A stretch of DNA of 64,000 nucleotides from a virus (IMGVR_UViG_3300035670_000034:62001-126000), one strand, 5' to 3'; counted from the first letter of the stretch, positions 1-8,589 are shown. Notes: generated from the letters alone by a model not told the origin. A program made the numbers and translations.

Positions 1-129
1 GAGAACGACAAAATGTTTTTTGGAGTTCTATCATCCGTGGCAACTTTTATTACTGGAACACTTGCTGGATTAATGATTTCAACTGGAAGAAATGGAAAAA
101 ATGATGATGAACAACAAGACTTGGGCTGA
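1..129 (+). CDS. Small membrane protein, C-terminal part (cut by window edge)
   Basis: The frame is open from base 1 and ends with TGA at 127-129. Residues from about MFFGVLSS onward form one hydrophobic transmembrane stretch rich in G, A, L and I, followed by a short polar tail (NGKNDDEQQ). It overlaps the next gene. The true start may be the ATG at 13 or lie before the window. No function is recognised. Confidence 0.5.
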   Translation, partial: ENDKMFFGVLSSVATFITGTLAGLMISTGRNGKNDDEQQDLG

Positions 130-493
130 ATATAAGGGCGAAATAAAGGGGGTTCGATTTGAATCCCACGAAATGCAGGAGATGGCTGACCCCACCTCCA
201 CCAAGCCACCGTATTACCCCCCAGCAGAACAGGAATTCATTTCCGCAATGCAAGTTATTGCCAGGAGGTTCGGGAAATTAGCCGACAATGATGGCAACGG
301 GATTTGGGTTGGCTACGTTGACAAGAAGAACAACGACAACTACTCAAAGGGCATTTACTGTGAGCACTGCGCACACTACGAATCAGAAAAAGTATGCAAG
401 ATTATTGCGGCAAAGATAGAGCCGGGTGGCTACTGCAGACTGGCTGCAATCCCTTCGGAAAAAGTGACTATAAAAGGCAAAAAGAAGAACTAA
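92..493 (+). CDS. Cys-rich phage protein, HiPIP-like C-terminus
   Basis: About 133 residues. The C-terminal part has the spacing C-x2-C-x8-C-x12-C (CEHC, KVC, GGYC), resembling the high-potential iron-sulfur-like cysteine pattern found in some phage structural proteins. The basic tail ends KGKKKN. ATG codons at 92, 101, 104 and 107 are all possible starts; a GGAA-type Shine-Dalgarno lies upstream of each. The cysteine pattern is seen; iron-sulfur binding is inference. Confidence 0.7.
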   Translation: MEKMMMNNKTWAEYKGEIKGVRFESHEMQEMADPTSTKPPYYPPAEQEFISAMQVIARRFGKLADNDGNGIWVGYVDKKNNDNYSKGIYCEHCAHYESEKVCKIIAAKIEPGGYCRLAAIPSEKVTIKGKKKN

Positions 494-594
494 ATCTTAA
501 TCTGCCCATAATCTCCGTCATAATTCTCAACTGCTCTCTTGACGGCAACATGCAGGGCCCCATACATGGTCAGTGCGATTAGTGCTAAAATCAT
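490..594 (-). CDS. Possible 34-residue membrane protein
   Basis: A short frame beginning MILALIALTMYGAL gives one transmembrane helix and then a charged tail. It converges on and overlaps the stop of the preceding + gene by three bases. No clear Shine-Dalgarno is present, so it may be chance, but similar single-TM miniproteins recur through this window. Confidence 0.35.
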   Translation of the reverse strand: MILALIALTMYGALHVAVKRAVENYDGDYGQIKI

Positions 595-665
595 AGGGAA
601 AGATTATGGACAAAAACCCACCCACCATGGTGGAACTATGGGGTAGCATTTGTCACTAGGCACTT

Positions 666-803
666 ATGAAAAAAATTAAAGACGACATAACGGTTATGGC
701 AAAATTCTTTGTATTTCTGCCTTTTATCGTTTTCTCAATGCTGAAAATGGCCATAAAGGTGCGCAAGGATATGAGCCACCCCAATCCGGAAATGTGGGAG
801 TAA
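666..803 (+). CDS. 45-residue single-TM protein
   Basis: MKKIKDDITVMAKFF... holds a central hydrophobic helix (FFVFLPFIVFSML) between a basic N-terminus and a polar tail ending EMWE. Its stop TAA sits three bases before the ATG of the MazG-like gene, so the two are probably translationally linked. The GGGAG near its 3' end serves as the next gene's ribosome binding site. Function unknown. Confidence 0.6.
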   Translation: MKKIKDDITVMAKFFVFLPFIVFSMLKMAIKVRKDMSHPNPEMWE

Positions 804-805
804 AC

Positions 806-1135
806 ATGGTCGGATTTAACGATTATCAAGCAGCAACAGAATCAACTGCCGTATACCCAAAGGACAAGGCTCTTGAGTATCTAGTTCTTGGATTGACGTC
901 CGAGGCTGGCGAGGTGGCAGGAAAATTAAAGAAAATCATTAGAGATAATGAGTCTGTTGTCGGCATCCATGAGCAACAGGTGATTTGCAAAGAACTTGGT
1001 GATGTCCTTTGGTACATCGCCCAGATTGCTCTGGAACTTAACACAACCCTAGAAACAGTGGCGATGATGAACATCGAAAAATTATCTGACCGAAAGACGC
1101 GAGGCGTAATTGGTGGCAGCGGCGATAGTCGCTAA
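806..1135 (+). CDS. MazG-like nucleotide pyrophosphohydrolase
   Basis: 109 residues. The MazG metal-binding signature is visible as EAGEVAGKLKK and, about 35 residues later, ELGDVLWYIAQIA; the C-terminus GVIGGSGDSR is typical of phage short MazG proteins. Family members hydrolyse (d)NTPs to monophosphates and are thought to modulate nucleotide pools or alarmones during infection. I prefer the ATG at 806 (GGGAG six bases upstream) to the GTG at 794. It ends tail to tail with the next - gene (4-bp overlap). Confidence 0.88.
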   Translation: MVGFNDYQAATESTAVYPKDKALEYLVLGLTSEAGEVAGKLKKIIRDNESVVGIHEQQVICKELGDVLWYIAQIALELNTTLETVAMMNIEKLSDRKTRGVIGGSGDSR

Positions 1136-1380
1136 CCAAGTATTTTTCTATATAGGTCTGAAAGGGCTTCGTTTGGCGTTTTGCCAAGTCCAATCTTTTC
1201 TTTATTTTCAATAAACCAGTTATTGCATTCCGAGTCGTCGCCGTGTGCGTCAAATGGAACGGCATCACACTCAGCAACCGCAAACCAATTGGCGCCGAAT
1301 TCGTATGTCCCCTGATAGCGAGCCTCGAATATCGCAATTGGCCAAAGGGAGAGTTTTGAAGATTCCGAGTATTCTTCCAT
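1132..1380 (-). CDS. Hypothetical protein, 82 residues
   Basis: Acidic protein (MEEYSESSKLSLWPIAIFEAR...) with several aromatic residues. The centre (FAVAECDAVPFDAHGDD) and the end (KTPNEALSDLYRKILG) suggest a small alpha/beta fold. It sits next to the tRNA-Arg gene and converges on the MazG-like gene. Not recognised. Confidence 0.65.
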   Translation of the reverse strand: MEEYSESSKLSLWPIAIFEARYQGTYEFGANWFAVAECDAVPFDAHGDDSECNNWFIENKEKIGLGKTPNEALSDLYRKILG

Positions 1381-1395
1381 CCAGACAGTCTAGCG

Positions 1396-1468
1396 CGCCC
1401 CCGCCAGGGCTCGAACCTGGAACCTACTGATTAGAAGTCAGTTGCGCTATCCATTGCGCCACGAGGGC
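1396..1468 (-). tRNA. tRNA-Arg (anticodon UCU)
   Basis: Read on the - strand, a 7-bp acceptor stem GCCCTCG pairs with CGGGGGC (one G-U). The D-arm GGCGCAATGGATAGCGC, the anticodon arm CTGA-CTTCTAA-TCAG and the T-arm with GGTTCGAGCCC are all present. CCA is not encoded. UCU reads AGA/AGG, which are rare in most actinobacteria. Confidence 0.95.
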
Positions 1469-1479
1469 CTACCGAAATA

Positions 1480-3399
1480 TTACTTAATCGGGCAGGCGCC
1501 AGTCGCGCAGTCATCCATGGTCAGTTCGCCGTCAAAAGAACGCTGAACAAGCGGAATCGACATGTCAATCTTTGATACTGCCTTTTCGTATTCCTCTTTT
1601 GTTGTCTCCTCGTATGGGGGGAGCGGGAAATTGTGGTCGGTATGCAAAAGGAACGACACGGATTTCACCGAACTGTCGTAGTTTTTGGACAGCCATTCCT
1701 TGATTTCAGGTAGTTCCTCAAGTCGGTAGTAAACGGTAACCGACACGGCGTTGTCGGCCCAAATCGTCTGCATTTTCTTCACCCACTCCAACTGCTGAAC
1801 GGCGGTCATCTCAGAAGCGAGGATTGCGTTGTCTGGAGACTTGCACGGGAAGTCAACCACGTAACGCGTGTGGTCTTCTCGGCCATCGATACCAATATCC
1901 CACTGCACTTTGTAGCCACGCTTGCGGCAAGCCTCAACAAGTGGGTCAGAAGACCCGAATCGAACACGGCGCGTGTAGTACTTAGCGTATGCGGGGTGGA
2001 TTCCTGGCGTAACGCCTGGAAGAAGGCTCAGGGTCCCAGACGGTTGGACCGTGGTGAGACGCACCGACTTTGGAAGGCTCTTAGAAACGCTCCAAGAAGC
2101 GTCGAACTTCTCCAAGTTCGTATAGGTGTCGTCAAGCCATGAAATCTGCTCCTCCGAACACTGGAGGATTCCCGTAATCGACTGACCCAATCGAGCATTC
2201 TTCCTAACGATGTTTGTCGTTTTTTCATATGGGTAAGACATTGTCGTAATGTGCTTCTGCACCTTGTAGAGCAACTGTGAGATATCCATCAACTGCTCTT
2301 TATCCTCGACATTTGGAAGGAAGATAGTTGCCAGGTTGCAGGACTCACCGTCAGCAAGGCCGATTTCTGCACATGGGTTGAATCCCTCGATTGAGTTATC
2401 TGTTTTTTGTTCGCCAAGTCGGCCGTACTTACGCGCCAACTTGCGATTTACGAGACCGTATGGCTCACCGGAGCCGTCATAGCCCTTCCACAACTCCGGC
2501 ATGATTTCTTCGTATGCATCTGCGTAAATGCTGTTATTGCTGTTTGCGCGCCATGCGGGAACAGAGCCAGATGACCAATTCTTGGCGCGAATGAAAAGAA
2601 CGTCATCCGGGTCGCCAATTGCAATTTGAGCAGAGCGGCGCGATGAGCCAGAAACAACGATGCGCCCGATGATATTGCAAATATCCAAAACATCAATTGA
2701 ACGGAGTTTCTTGCCGACTCGATTTTCCATGACCTTGCAAATATCCGAAACACCATCAATGAGCGCGCCAGGTCCGCTTGCTGTTCCGCCAAATGTCTTA
2801 AGCGGCGCTCCATATTCGCGCACCAGAATTGTGGAGTAAGTGAACGACTTTCCAGTGTCAAAATAAGATTTCAAAACAGCATGAAGCAAGCGCTTCCATC
2901 CGTGTCGTGAGTCTGGGACGATAATGTCAGCGTCATTGCTGCGTTCGTGAGTGATTGATACACCAGCCTTGACTTTTGGAAGTTCGTGTATTTTGGAGCG
3001 CTCAACGGAGAAGCCAACACCGCCACCCAACATGAGGTACTCGAACAGCATCTCAAAATCTTCGATTGATTCAATGTTGGTGAAGTAACAGTTATTGAGC
3101 GACGTGGCATTGAACTTCTTTACAAGAGGTGTTCCCATTTGCCAAAGTGAGCGACCCGAAAAAGAACAGCGAAGATTAAAGCAGTGGTCAAATAGACGTT
3201 CGGCCTCGGCATCTGTCAATGGCACGCCAGACTCAATGGCGCCATTAATAACTCGCTGAAGAGTTTCGGTCCATGTCTCGTTGTCGCCGTTGTCCTTCTT
3301 GCGACTATATGTACGCAAGAAAACTATTTCCCCAAGACCACCAAAACCCCAAGGGGGTGTTTTTTGAGAATATGAGTCCACAAATGATTGTTCAAGCAT
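1480..3399 (-). CDS. nrdJ: Class II (adenosylcobalamin-dependent) ribonucleoside-triphosphate reductase
   Basis: 639 residues from ATG 3399, chosen because GGGGA lies six bases upstream. It reduces ribonucleotides to deoxyribonucleotides for phage DNA synthesis. Residues that match the Lactobacillus-type monomeric enzyme: Cys104 (NNCYF) and Cys354 as the active disulfide pair, Cys343 and Glu345 in NPCAEIG as thiyl radical site and base, and the C-terminal shuttle pair Cys631/Cys636 in CATGACPIK. The spacing of the last four cysteines equals that of the family (11 and 5). The class II type implies dependence on host vitamin B12. It is transcribed away from the 3463-3783 gene with tRNA-Arg just downstream. 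Confidence 0.95.
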   Translation of the reverse strand: MLEQSFVDSYSQKTPPWGFGGLGEIVFLRTYSRKKDNGDNETWTETLQRVINGAIESGVPLTDAEAERLFDHCFNLRCSFSGRSLWQMGTPLVKKFNATSLNNCYFTNIESIEDFEMLFEYLMLGGGVGFSVERSKIHELPKVKAGVSITHERSNDADIIVPDSRHGWKRLLHAVLKSYFDTGKSFTYSTILVREYGAPLKTFGGTASGPGALIDGVSDICKVMENRVGKKLRSIDVLDICNIIGRIVVSGSSRRSAQIAIGDPDDVLFIRAKNWSSGSVPAWRANSNNSIYADAYEEIMPELWKGYDGSGEPYGLVNRKLARKYGRLGEQKTDNSIEGFNPCAEIGLADGESCNLATIFLPNVEDKEQLMDISQLLYKVQKHITTMSYPYEKTTNIVRKNARLGQSITGILQCSEEQISWLDDTYTNLEKFDASWSVSKSLPKSVRLTTVQPSGTLSLLPGVTPGIHPAYAKYYTRRVRFGSSDPLVEACRKRGYKVQWDIGIDGREDHTRYVVDFPCKSPDNAILASEMTAVQQLEWVKKMQTIWADNAVSVTVYYRLEELPEIKEWLSKNYDSSVKSVSFLLHTDHNFPLPPYEETTKEEYEKAVSKIDMSIPLVQRSFDGELTMDDCATGACPIK

Positions 3400-3462
3400 G
3401 ATTTTCCCCGTGATATTGTTTTGAGTTGCCCAGAGTACCACAGGGCCAAATACAGAAAGAGT

Positions 3463-3783
3463 CTAAATTAGACCTAAATTTTTTGCTTGCGTGACGGATA
3501 TGACTTTTCCTGCCACCGCCACCAAAACTCTGGTTTTTGTTGTTGGGGTTAATTGTCTTTCGACGTAAACATCTTCTTTGACAACAAATTGTTGAGCATC
3601 TGGGTTGGGTTCTTCGACCCCAAAGCCTATGATGTGGTCTGGTTCTGCTGTGCTTTCCCCAACGCAATCTCCAGTTGGGTGCCCGCAGACTGGGCAAGGC
3701 TGCCTATCGGCAGGGCTTATTTTGATATTGTCACCAATTGAGTATGGTCTCAAAAAATTATTTTTATAAAAAACCATGAACAA
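3463..3783 (-). CDS. Conserved actinophage zinc-motif protein
   Basis: 106 residues. The N-terminal half carries CPVCGHPTGDC, a likely zinc knuckle. The C-terminal half (VKEDVYVERQLTPTTKTRV... SVTQAKNLGLI) resembles a short conserved tail I associate with actinobacterial phage proteins of unknown role. It lies upstream of the ribonucleotide reductase on the same strand, so they may be co-transcribed. Confidence 0.75.
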   Translation of the reverse strand: MFMVFYKNNFLRPYSIGDNIKISPADRQPCPVCGHPTGDCVGESTAEPDHIIGFGVEEPNPDAQQFVVKEDVYVERQLTPTTKTRVLVAVAGKVISVTQAKNLGLI

Positions 3784-3795
3784 TTATAACCCTCC

Positions 3796-3868
3796 GGGCC
3801 AGTAACTCAGTGGTTAGAGTAGCACTCTTATAAAGTGCAAGTCGCGGGTTCAATTCCCGTCTGGCCCA
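3796..3868 (+). tRNA. tRNA-Ile (anticodon UAU)
   Basis: Acceptor GGGCCAG/CTGGCCC is perfect. The D-loop has AGTGGTTAGAGT, the anticodon arm is GCACT-CTTATAA-AGTGC and the T-arm is GCGGGTTCAATTCCCGT. UAU reads AUA directly without lysidine modification; AUA is rare in high-GC hosts but frequent in this phage, for example in the giant gene. Confidence 0.93.
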
Positions 3869-4495
3869 CTAAAATTCTTGTATCAAAAACCCACTTCCTG
3901 TTATGTCGTATGCTATTTCTGGTGTTAGTTGGGTATCTGCAATATCTTTATCTATTTGCCTTCTAAAAGCACTGTGAAGCATGGATGGATATGCATATCT
4001 TTGCACAGTATGTATGGCGTTCTGGGAAAACTCCATTAAGTGCCCCCAGTCGACCCTTCTCCCCAATCCATATTTGTATGGCATGGAAAAAAGATATATA
4101 TCCGGTACACCAACCAATTCGTTTTCCTCACAATGTATAACGGTTAGGCACTCTTTGACTTTGGTCTCGGGTTCCAGAAAAGCCAAGGACAGTTCCCTGT
4201 TTTGCGGTTCGTCCGCAACATACCCCTCGGCAATAAAAGTCAAAGACGTTACACCCAATTGAAATCTTAGAATTTTCATTAACTCATAACACCTGGCAAA
4301 CCTTTTTTGATGGGGCTCTTTCATAAACTTTGATTCAAGTTGGGCACACAAAAATGGCCTATTATCACGCCACGCAAAAAAGTTAAAGGACAGGTCCTCC
4401 CCAACACCTTCGGATTTAACAATTAGATTTTTTGCAAGTTGCGACGCAGTAAGTGTCAATGCAATCTTTGAAAAAGGGTCAAGATATTTGTCCAC
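3869..4495 (-). CDS. Hypothetical protein, 208 residues
   Basis: Soluble protein without signal peptide or TM segment. A central segment (LTFIAEGYVADEPQNRELSLAFLEPETKVKECL) has alternating strands and the C-terminal half is helical. It starts opposite the Lys-rich gene at 4557, so 4496-4556 should hold divergent promoters. I do not recognise a family. Confidence 0.75.
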   Translation of the reverse strand: MDKYLDPFSKIALTLTASQLAKNLIVKSEGVGEDLSFNFFAWRDNRPFLCAQLESKFMKEPHQKRFARCYELMKILRFQLGVTSLTFIAEGYVADEPQNRELSLAFLEPETKVKECLTVIHCEENELVGVPDIYLFSMPYKYGLGRRVDWGHLMEFSQNAIHTVQRYAYPSMLHSAFRRQIDKDIADTQLTPEIAYDITGSGFLIQEF

Positions 4496-4556
4496 GCGCT
4501 ACGACATTAGCAATAGTTGCAATGACGATGGGGGATAATGGATTAAGGTTCAATTT

Positions 4557-4799
4557 ATGAGCAAAAAGAAAACATCCAGCAAGAAGCCTTCGACTGCAAA
4601 GAAGAAGCCTTCGACCGCAAAGAAGAAGCCTGCCAATAAGGTCCCACAAAAAATTGAAGTTGATGTGCCGACCGTCGATGAAGTGAAGGACCTTGTTTCC
4701 GACACACTCAACGCCGTGAAGGACAACAACTGGCAAATCACGCCAGCCGTCAAAAAGGGATTTTTGGCAAGAGTTAAGTCTTGGTTTAAGGTAAGTTGA
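4557..4799 (+). CDS. Lys/Ala/Pro-rich basic protein with KPSTAKK repeats
   Basis: 80 residues. The N-terminal third is a histone-H1-like basic tail built from a 21-bp direct repeat (4584-4604 and 4605-4625) that encodes KPSTAKK twice plus a degenerate third unit. The rest is an acidic then amphipathic domain ending ARVKSWFKVS. A DNA-compacting or nucleic-acid-binding role is plausible but inferred. Its stop overlaps the TTG start of the next gene (TTGA). Confidence 0.8.
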   Translation: MSKKKTSSKKPSTAKKKPSTAKKKPANKVPQKIEVDVPTVDEVKDLVSDTLNAVKDNNWQITPAVKKGFLARVKSWFKVS

Positions 4800-4954
4800 A
4801 GAAAAAGAGCAAAAACCCTTCAGGTTTGCTCGCCTCAAACCTGGTTGGTGAAAAACTTGCTCGTCGCATGCAGTATGACGACGCTCAAGAACTCATCAAA
4901 TCAGTTACGTTGAGGAACGGCGCGTTCCGAAAAGTCGCCAAGAAGCGTTCTTAA
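4796..4954 (+). CDS. Small basic protein, 52 residues
   Basis: Starts at TTG 4796 overlapping the previous stop (TTGA). The product KKKSKNPSGLLASNLVGEK...RKVAKKRS is strongly basic at both ends. It ends with a 4-bp overlap with the convergent ParB-like gene. Translational coupling with the Lys-rich gene suggests they act together. Confidence 0.55.
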   Translation: MKKKSKNPSGLLASNLVGEKLARRMQYDDAQELIKSVTLRNGAFRKVAKKRS

Positions 4955-5793
4955 TCGACAACTTCTGGGAAGTTCTCCCATGCACCGCCAAAAGGCTTTA
5001 TGACGAGCGTCTTTTCGCGCGTCATCCACTTATTGAATGCGCTGATATAGACGGCAATATTTGTCTTGCTGGCCTGTCGTGACCATTGGCCACGCTGGCG
5101 AGACAGCCAATTGCGCAAGGCTAGGGGTGATTCTCCCGGCTTCAGCCCTGCTCCATCAATGACCAGATTGATAAATGTGTCAACCTTTTCTCGCCCGTGC
5201 TTCTGAGCAGCAAGAATTGCAAACACGCCCCATGCGTGGCGAATGCCACCAACGGCACCATCAGCACGTCGGCTAAGCGAAAGCGCCCAATCCAGCATCT
5301 CGTCGTTTTTGTTGACGTATTCGACAATGTCGTGTCGCTGAACCAAGGACATTGAATTTGAATCCATCGGATTGAGGCCTGCCTCCATGCAAATCATGGT
5401 GCGAGCCATTGGGGTGATGTGTGTTGCGTTGGCTGGCATTCCCGCAGCAGCAAGAGCATCATTCACCGAGCGACCCAGACCCGAGTCAATTGACGTGTAT
5501 GCGGAATCATCAACACCACGCAAGACAAGGCACTGACATGGCTGATTTGACTCAACAATTGCAGTGAGGCGATGCTGACCATTCAGCAATTTGCCACTCT
5601 TGGAGATGGTGATTGCGTCGTTCTGGATTTCCCACAAACCACGCTTCATTGCGTCCGTGTATTGGGCGACACGGTGTTTGCGCAATTTGCGGTTATCGGT
5701 GTTGCCCTCAAGCAACTTTTTGGCAGAAGAGGGAGTGATTACCTCAATTGCAACGGTTATGTCGGATGGGATTGTGTAGTTTTTGTTTGTCAT
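4951..5793 (-). CDS. ParB/sulfiredoxin-fold phage protein
   Basis: 280 residues. The N-terminal 110 residues show the ParB-like core: W-E-I-Q-N-D-A-I, then GKLLNGQHRLTAI (box II-like, with the conserved Gln-His-Arg) and VLRGVDDSAYTSIDSGLGR. The C-terminal part is helical and ends in a conserved-looking PFGGAWENFP. Related stand-alone phage proteins are common and mostly of unknown role; they lack a separate HTH and are unlikely to be true partition proteins. No ParA is present nearby. Confidence 0.75.
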   Translation of the reverse strand: MTNKNYTIPSDITVAIEVITPSSAKKLLEGNTDNRKLRKHRVAQYTDAMKRGLWEIQNDAITISKSGKLLNGQHRLTAIVESNQPCQCLVLRGVDDSAYTSIDSGLGRSVNDALAAAGMPANATHITPMARTMICMEAGLNPMDSNSMSLVQRHDIVEYVNKNDEMLDWALSLSRRADGAVGGIRHAWGVFAILAAQKHGREKVDTFINLVIDGAGLKPGESPLALRNWLSRQRGQWSRQASKTNIAVYISAFNKWMTREKTLVIKPFGGAWENFPEVVD

Positions 5794-5846
5794 AGTAAGT
5801 TGTACCCTATCGGTGTTACGGACCTATTCCAACCTGTTGGGAGGAA

Positions 5847-6062
5847 TTATTTCGCGCTCTCTGTGACTCCGGTCATTGACGCCAACTCCTGCTCTATTAG
5901 TGCCTCGAACTCATCACGGTGGTTGTGCTGGAGAACCAGGGAAGCCCGTCTGCGCGCCTCGGCCCTAATTCGGTATTTTTCATGATTGGGCTTGGTTTCT
6001 CCTTTTGCCTTACGTCCACGAGAGATGACTCCGTCTCGCTTTAATTGCTCAAAATTACTCAT
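5847..6062 (-). CDS. Hypothetical basic helical protein, 71 residues
   Basis: MSNFEQLKRDGVISRGRKAKGE... has a basic centre and a C-terminal amphipathic helix (RDEFEALIEQELASMTG). It probably belongs with the ParB-like gene 53 bases downstream. Not recognised. Confidence 0.65.
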   Translation of the reverse strand: MSNFEQLKRDGVISRGRKAKGETKPNHEKYRIRAEARRRASLVLQHNHRDEFEALIEQELASMTGVTESAK

Positions 6063-6120
6063 TAGTTGTTAATCCTTTATTAGTAGGTGATTTAAACCTA
6101 CAGGTAACGCAGAATAAAAA

Positions 6121-6156
6121 CAACCCCATAATTACCTATTTATGGGATTGGGTTGC
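6121..6156. other. Nested inverted repeat between divergent genes
   Basis: An outer CAACCC/GGGTTG and an inner CCATAA/TTATGG stem form a hairpin in the gap between the - gene at 5847-6062 and the + gene at 6191. It lies upstream of both, so an operator or attenuator is more likely than a terminator. Confidence 0.4.
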
Positions 6157-6190
6157 AAAAGCCCTTTTATGCCTGTTGAATGTAGGCACT

Positions 6191-6415
6191 ATGGCAAGAC
6201 AACACGGCTCAAAGCAAATAAGAAGATTTCTTTCCGAAATCCAAAAACTTGGTTTCAGGGTAGAAAACATGAACAATAAGTACAAAATCACACCGCCAAG
6301 GCATCTTGGAACACGTGTGTACTTCACGCATGGAACACCAAAGGCAATCAAACCTTTATGCGCTGATTTTAGGAAAATTTACGGAGTTGAACTTGACTGG
6401 CAAGACTTTGTTTAA
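6191..6415 (+). CDS. HicA-like small protein
   Basis: 74 residues from ATG 6191 (TAGG six bases upstream). RRFLSEIQKLGFRV followed by KYKITPPRHLG and RVYFTHGTPK resembles the double-stranded-RNA-binding fold of HicA-like proteins seen in phages. No HicB partner is adjacent, so a toxin role is not supported. Confidence 0.6.
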   Translation: MARQHGSKQIRRFLSEIQKLGFRVENMNNKYKITPPRHLGTRVYFTHGTPKAIKPLCADFRKIYGVELDWQDFV

Positions 6416-6708
6416 GTGTTTCTCCTGAGCGGTTTAATTCCCATTTTTTCTGCCGCGCGTTCAAGTCTTTCCGGCAAATCAGAAGATGTTCTGAACTTCG
6501 GAAAAACTTTCGGATACCCAAATCTCGTGTCCATTACAGAAACCCGACCATCGACAGATGTTTTCCAATCTGGAATATTTTTATTCAACCACGCCTCTCC
6601 GTTGCCATTTTTCACGTTTGCCTTGCGAAGTCGCTGATTGAGAACATTTGCATGCTCAGTTAATTTAAGCATCGACTCAATTGACTCTGGCTCGAATGTG
6701 GATGACAT
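6412..6708 (-). CDS. Hypothetical protein, 98 residues
   Basis: Helical protein, basic at the C-terminus (ERLERAAEKMGIKPLRRNT). It is the last gene of a two-gene - unit; its start touches the stop of the 6708-7133 gene. Not recognised. Confidence 0.65.
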   Translation of the reverse strand: MSSTFEPESIESMLKLTEHANVLNQRLRKANVKNGNGEAWLNKNIPDWKTSVDGRVSVMDTRFGYPKVFPKFRTSSDLPERLERAAEKMGIKPLRRNT

Positions 6709-7133
6709 TACTTTTTACCGTTGGCCATGATTTCATCAACGATGATTGTGGAATACTTTTTTCTTAGACGCCATATTTTGCTATTCATCTCCATAATGGC
6801 CTCCGTCTGGCGAGCCTTACTGCAAATTTGCGGGTCATACACACCATACTTCTTGAACAACACATCATCAAAATCAGAATTCTCAATGAGGATGTCGGAA
6901 ATCCATTGACCTTTATTATCTATTTGAATCATCAGATTGCAAAGCCCCTCATAACCAAAATCATCAAATACCTTATGAACCACTAATTCACAAAAGTTAT
7001 CGCGGAACATTCTCTCTGCGTGACGACCATCTTTCATGAACTCAGATAAAAAGTCCATTATTTGTTCTTTGTCGTACCTATCGGCATCCGGGTCTTGTGC
7101 ATCGCCTTCGATGTTTTCATTTTCATCTGACAT
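6708..7133 (-). CDS. Hypothetical acidic protein, 141 residues
   Basis: The N-terminus is very acidic (MSDENENIEGDAQDPDADRYD); a helical body with a FGYEGLCNLMIQIDN segment follows. I place the start at ATG 7133, with the alternative ATG at 7142. It is coupled to the downstream 98-residue gene. No family recognised. Confidence 0.65.
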   Translation of the reverse strand: MSDENENIEGDAQDPDADRYDKEQIMDFLSEFMKDGRHAERMFRDNFCELVVHKVFDDFGYEGLCNLMIQIDNKGQWISDILIENSDFDDVLFKKYGVYDPQICSKARQTEAIMEMNSKIWRLRKKYSTIIVDEIMANGKK

Positions 7134-7182
7134 ATGAACCACCGCCTAAGAGTGACTTAAAACATTATCTCACTAAGCGACG

Positions 7183-8202
7183 TCACGCAAACGACAGTAG
7201 TAGTGCCTCTGTCTGTTTTTTGGTTTTTGTAACCCACGAATAGGTGCTCATGGAAGCATTCGCTTTATTATTAACAGTTGCGTCTCGGTAGTGGTCAAGA
7301 TATTCACCAACTGAGTTGAGCATTGACCAAGCATTATTGCCATATCCGCCAGCGTTATTGGAATTTACGTACAGGCCCTTTACCGTTGACCAGGTTTCCT
7401 CGCGATTTTTCTTTTGACGCTCACTTTCTTCATTTTTCATTGGAAAAATATTGTTGAGGACCTTGTCAATCTTGATTGGATTCATGTCAATTTTCAACAA
7501 TTTCTCCGCCGTGGCGGAGAATGCCTTTGCCCACTCAACGGACATTCCAAGAATTGTCCTAGCCTCTTCCATGGCATTGTCTGCGTTGCGTGTGTGGCGG
7601 GCAGTAAAAACACTCTGAGCAGAACTGAGGCCTGCTATTACCGTGTTCTTGCAAACCGCCCTGATGCTGGTATTGGCAAATGTAATCGGGGTTTTCCCAT
7701 CATGGCCATTGCGAACAAGCAGATAGCGCTGAATCTCGTCCTTAACGCCAATTGGGTCAATAATCAGAGAGCCCAAATCAATGCAGGCAAAAAATTCTCG
7801 CCCTTCATCGAGTACTCCGCATGTATCAACAACAGCGTCGCCACCGGAAGCACCGACAACGTCCAGTGCTCTATCCATAACCTCTCGATTTTGCTGAACA
7901 GTAAAACGTGTTCCAACGGTGGAGAGGCCGTCAAAACTGCCATCTGCGTTAATTCTGATGGTGGCCCTAGAGTCATTGACCCTCACAATCTGCCCATCTG
8001 GATTGCGCAAGATTTCTCCGTTTGCATCCACTGCCGCCACTTCGGCCAGCACGACATCAAAGTCCGCTTCGGCAGCAGCAAGCATTGCCTCTGCTGTTTG
8101 CAAACCCCTCATCGCAACGCCCAACCTGTGCCAGGGGATTTCCCTATCGGCGTAGGCCATTTTTGCTTTTCCTGCTTTGTTTATTTCTATGTTGTGAGCC
8201 AT
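7183..8202 (-). CDS. DUF932-type phage/plasmid-like protein (TIGR03299 family)
   Basis: 339 residues with the family hallmarks: N-terminal MAYADREIPWHRLGVAM, then VGTRFTVQQNREVMDRALDVV, LLVRNGHDGKTPITFANTSIRAVCKNTV and the C-terminal LNSVGEYLDHYRD. The family is widespread in phages and plasmids, usually near replication functions; its activity is not established. One copy of the 15-bp repeat GGATAAATCTAACCA lies 16 bp before the start codon. Confidence 0.88.
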   Translation of the reverse strand: MAHNIEINKAGKAKMAYADREIPWHRLGVAMRGLQTAEAMLAAAEADFDVVLAEVAAVDANGEILRNPDGQIVRVNDSRATIRINADGSFDGLSTVGTRFTVQQNREVMDRALDVVGASGGDAVVDTCGVLDEGREFFACIDLGSLIIDPIGVKDEIQRYLLVRNGHDGKTPITFANTSIRAVCKNTVIAGLSSAQSVFTARHTRNADNAMEEARTILGMSVEWAKAFSATAEKLLKIDMNPIKIDKVLNNIFPMKNEESERQKKNREETWSTVKGLYVNSNNAGGYGNNAWSMLNSVGEYLDHYRDATVNNKANASMSTYSWVTKTKKQTEALLLSFA

Positions 8203-8278
8203 ACCCTCAACTATATCGGATAAATCTAACCAAAAACAACGGTTGTCAAGTTGGTTTGGGTGCGGGTAGGCTGAAAAT

Positions 8279-8485
8279 ATGAATAATTATGAAAAAGAAA
8301 CTAATGTTTACAAATTTATTGATAAACAAATTGGAGATTTATTATCAATGAGTATTAGAAATACGCATAAACGAATTCCAGTTTTACAAGTAATTAAATT
8401 ACTTTGTGAAATAGAAGATTTGATTCCAGAAGTTGTTATTGATGGCGATGAAATGGTTAAGTATTTTAATAAAAAGAGTCACTAG
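8279..8485 (+). CDS. Hypothetical AT-rich small protein, 68 residues
   Basis: MNNYEKETNVYKFIDKQIGDLLSM... is helical with a C-terminal EVVIDGDEMVKYFNKK. The coding sequence is much more AT-rich than its neighbours, suggesting separate acquisition. Not recognised. Confidence 0.6.
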   Translation: MNNYEKETNVYKFIDKQIGDLLSMSIRNTHKRIPVLQVIKLLCEIEDLIPEVVIDGDEMVKYFNKKSH

Positions 8486-8589
8486 GGGAGCAAATCTGCT
8501 AAACTGGTACTAGTCTGTTAGAGAGATAATACGGCGGTTTTTACTAACCAATCGCCAGTTCATATTCCCGACACTCAGGAGAGACACAC

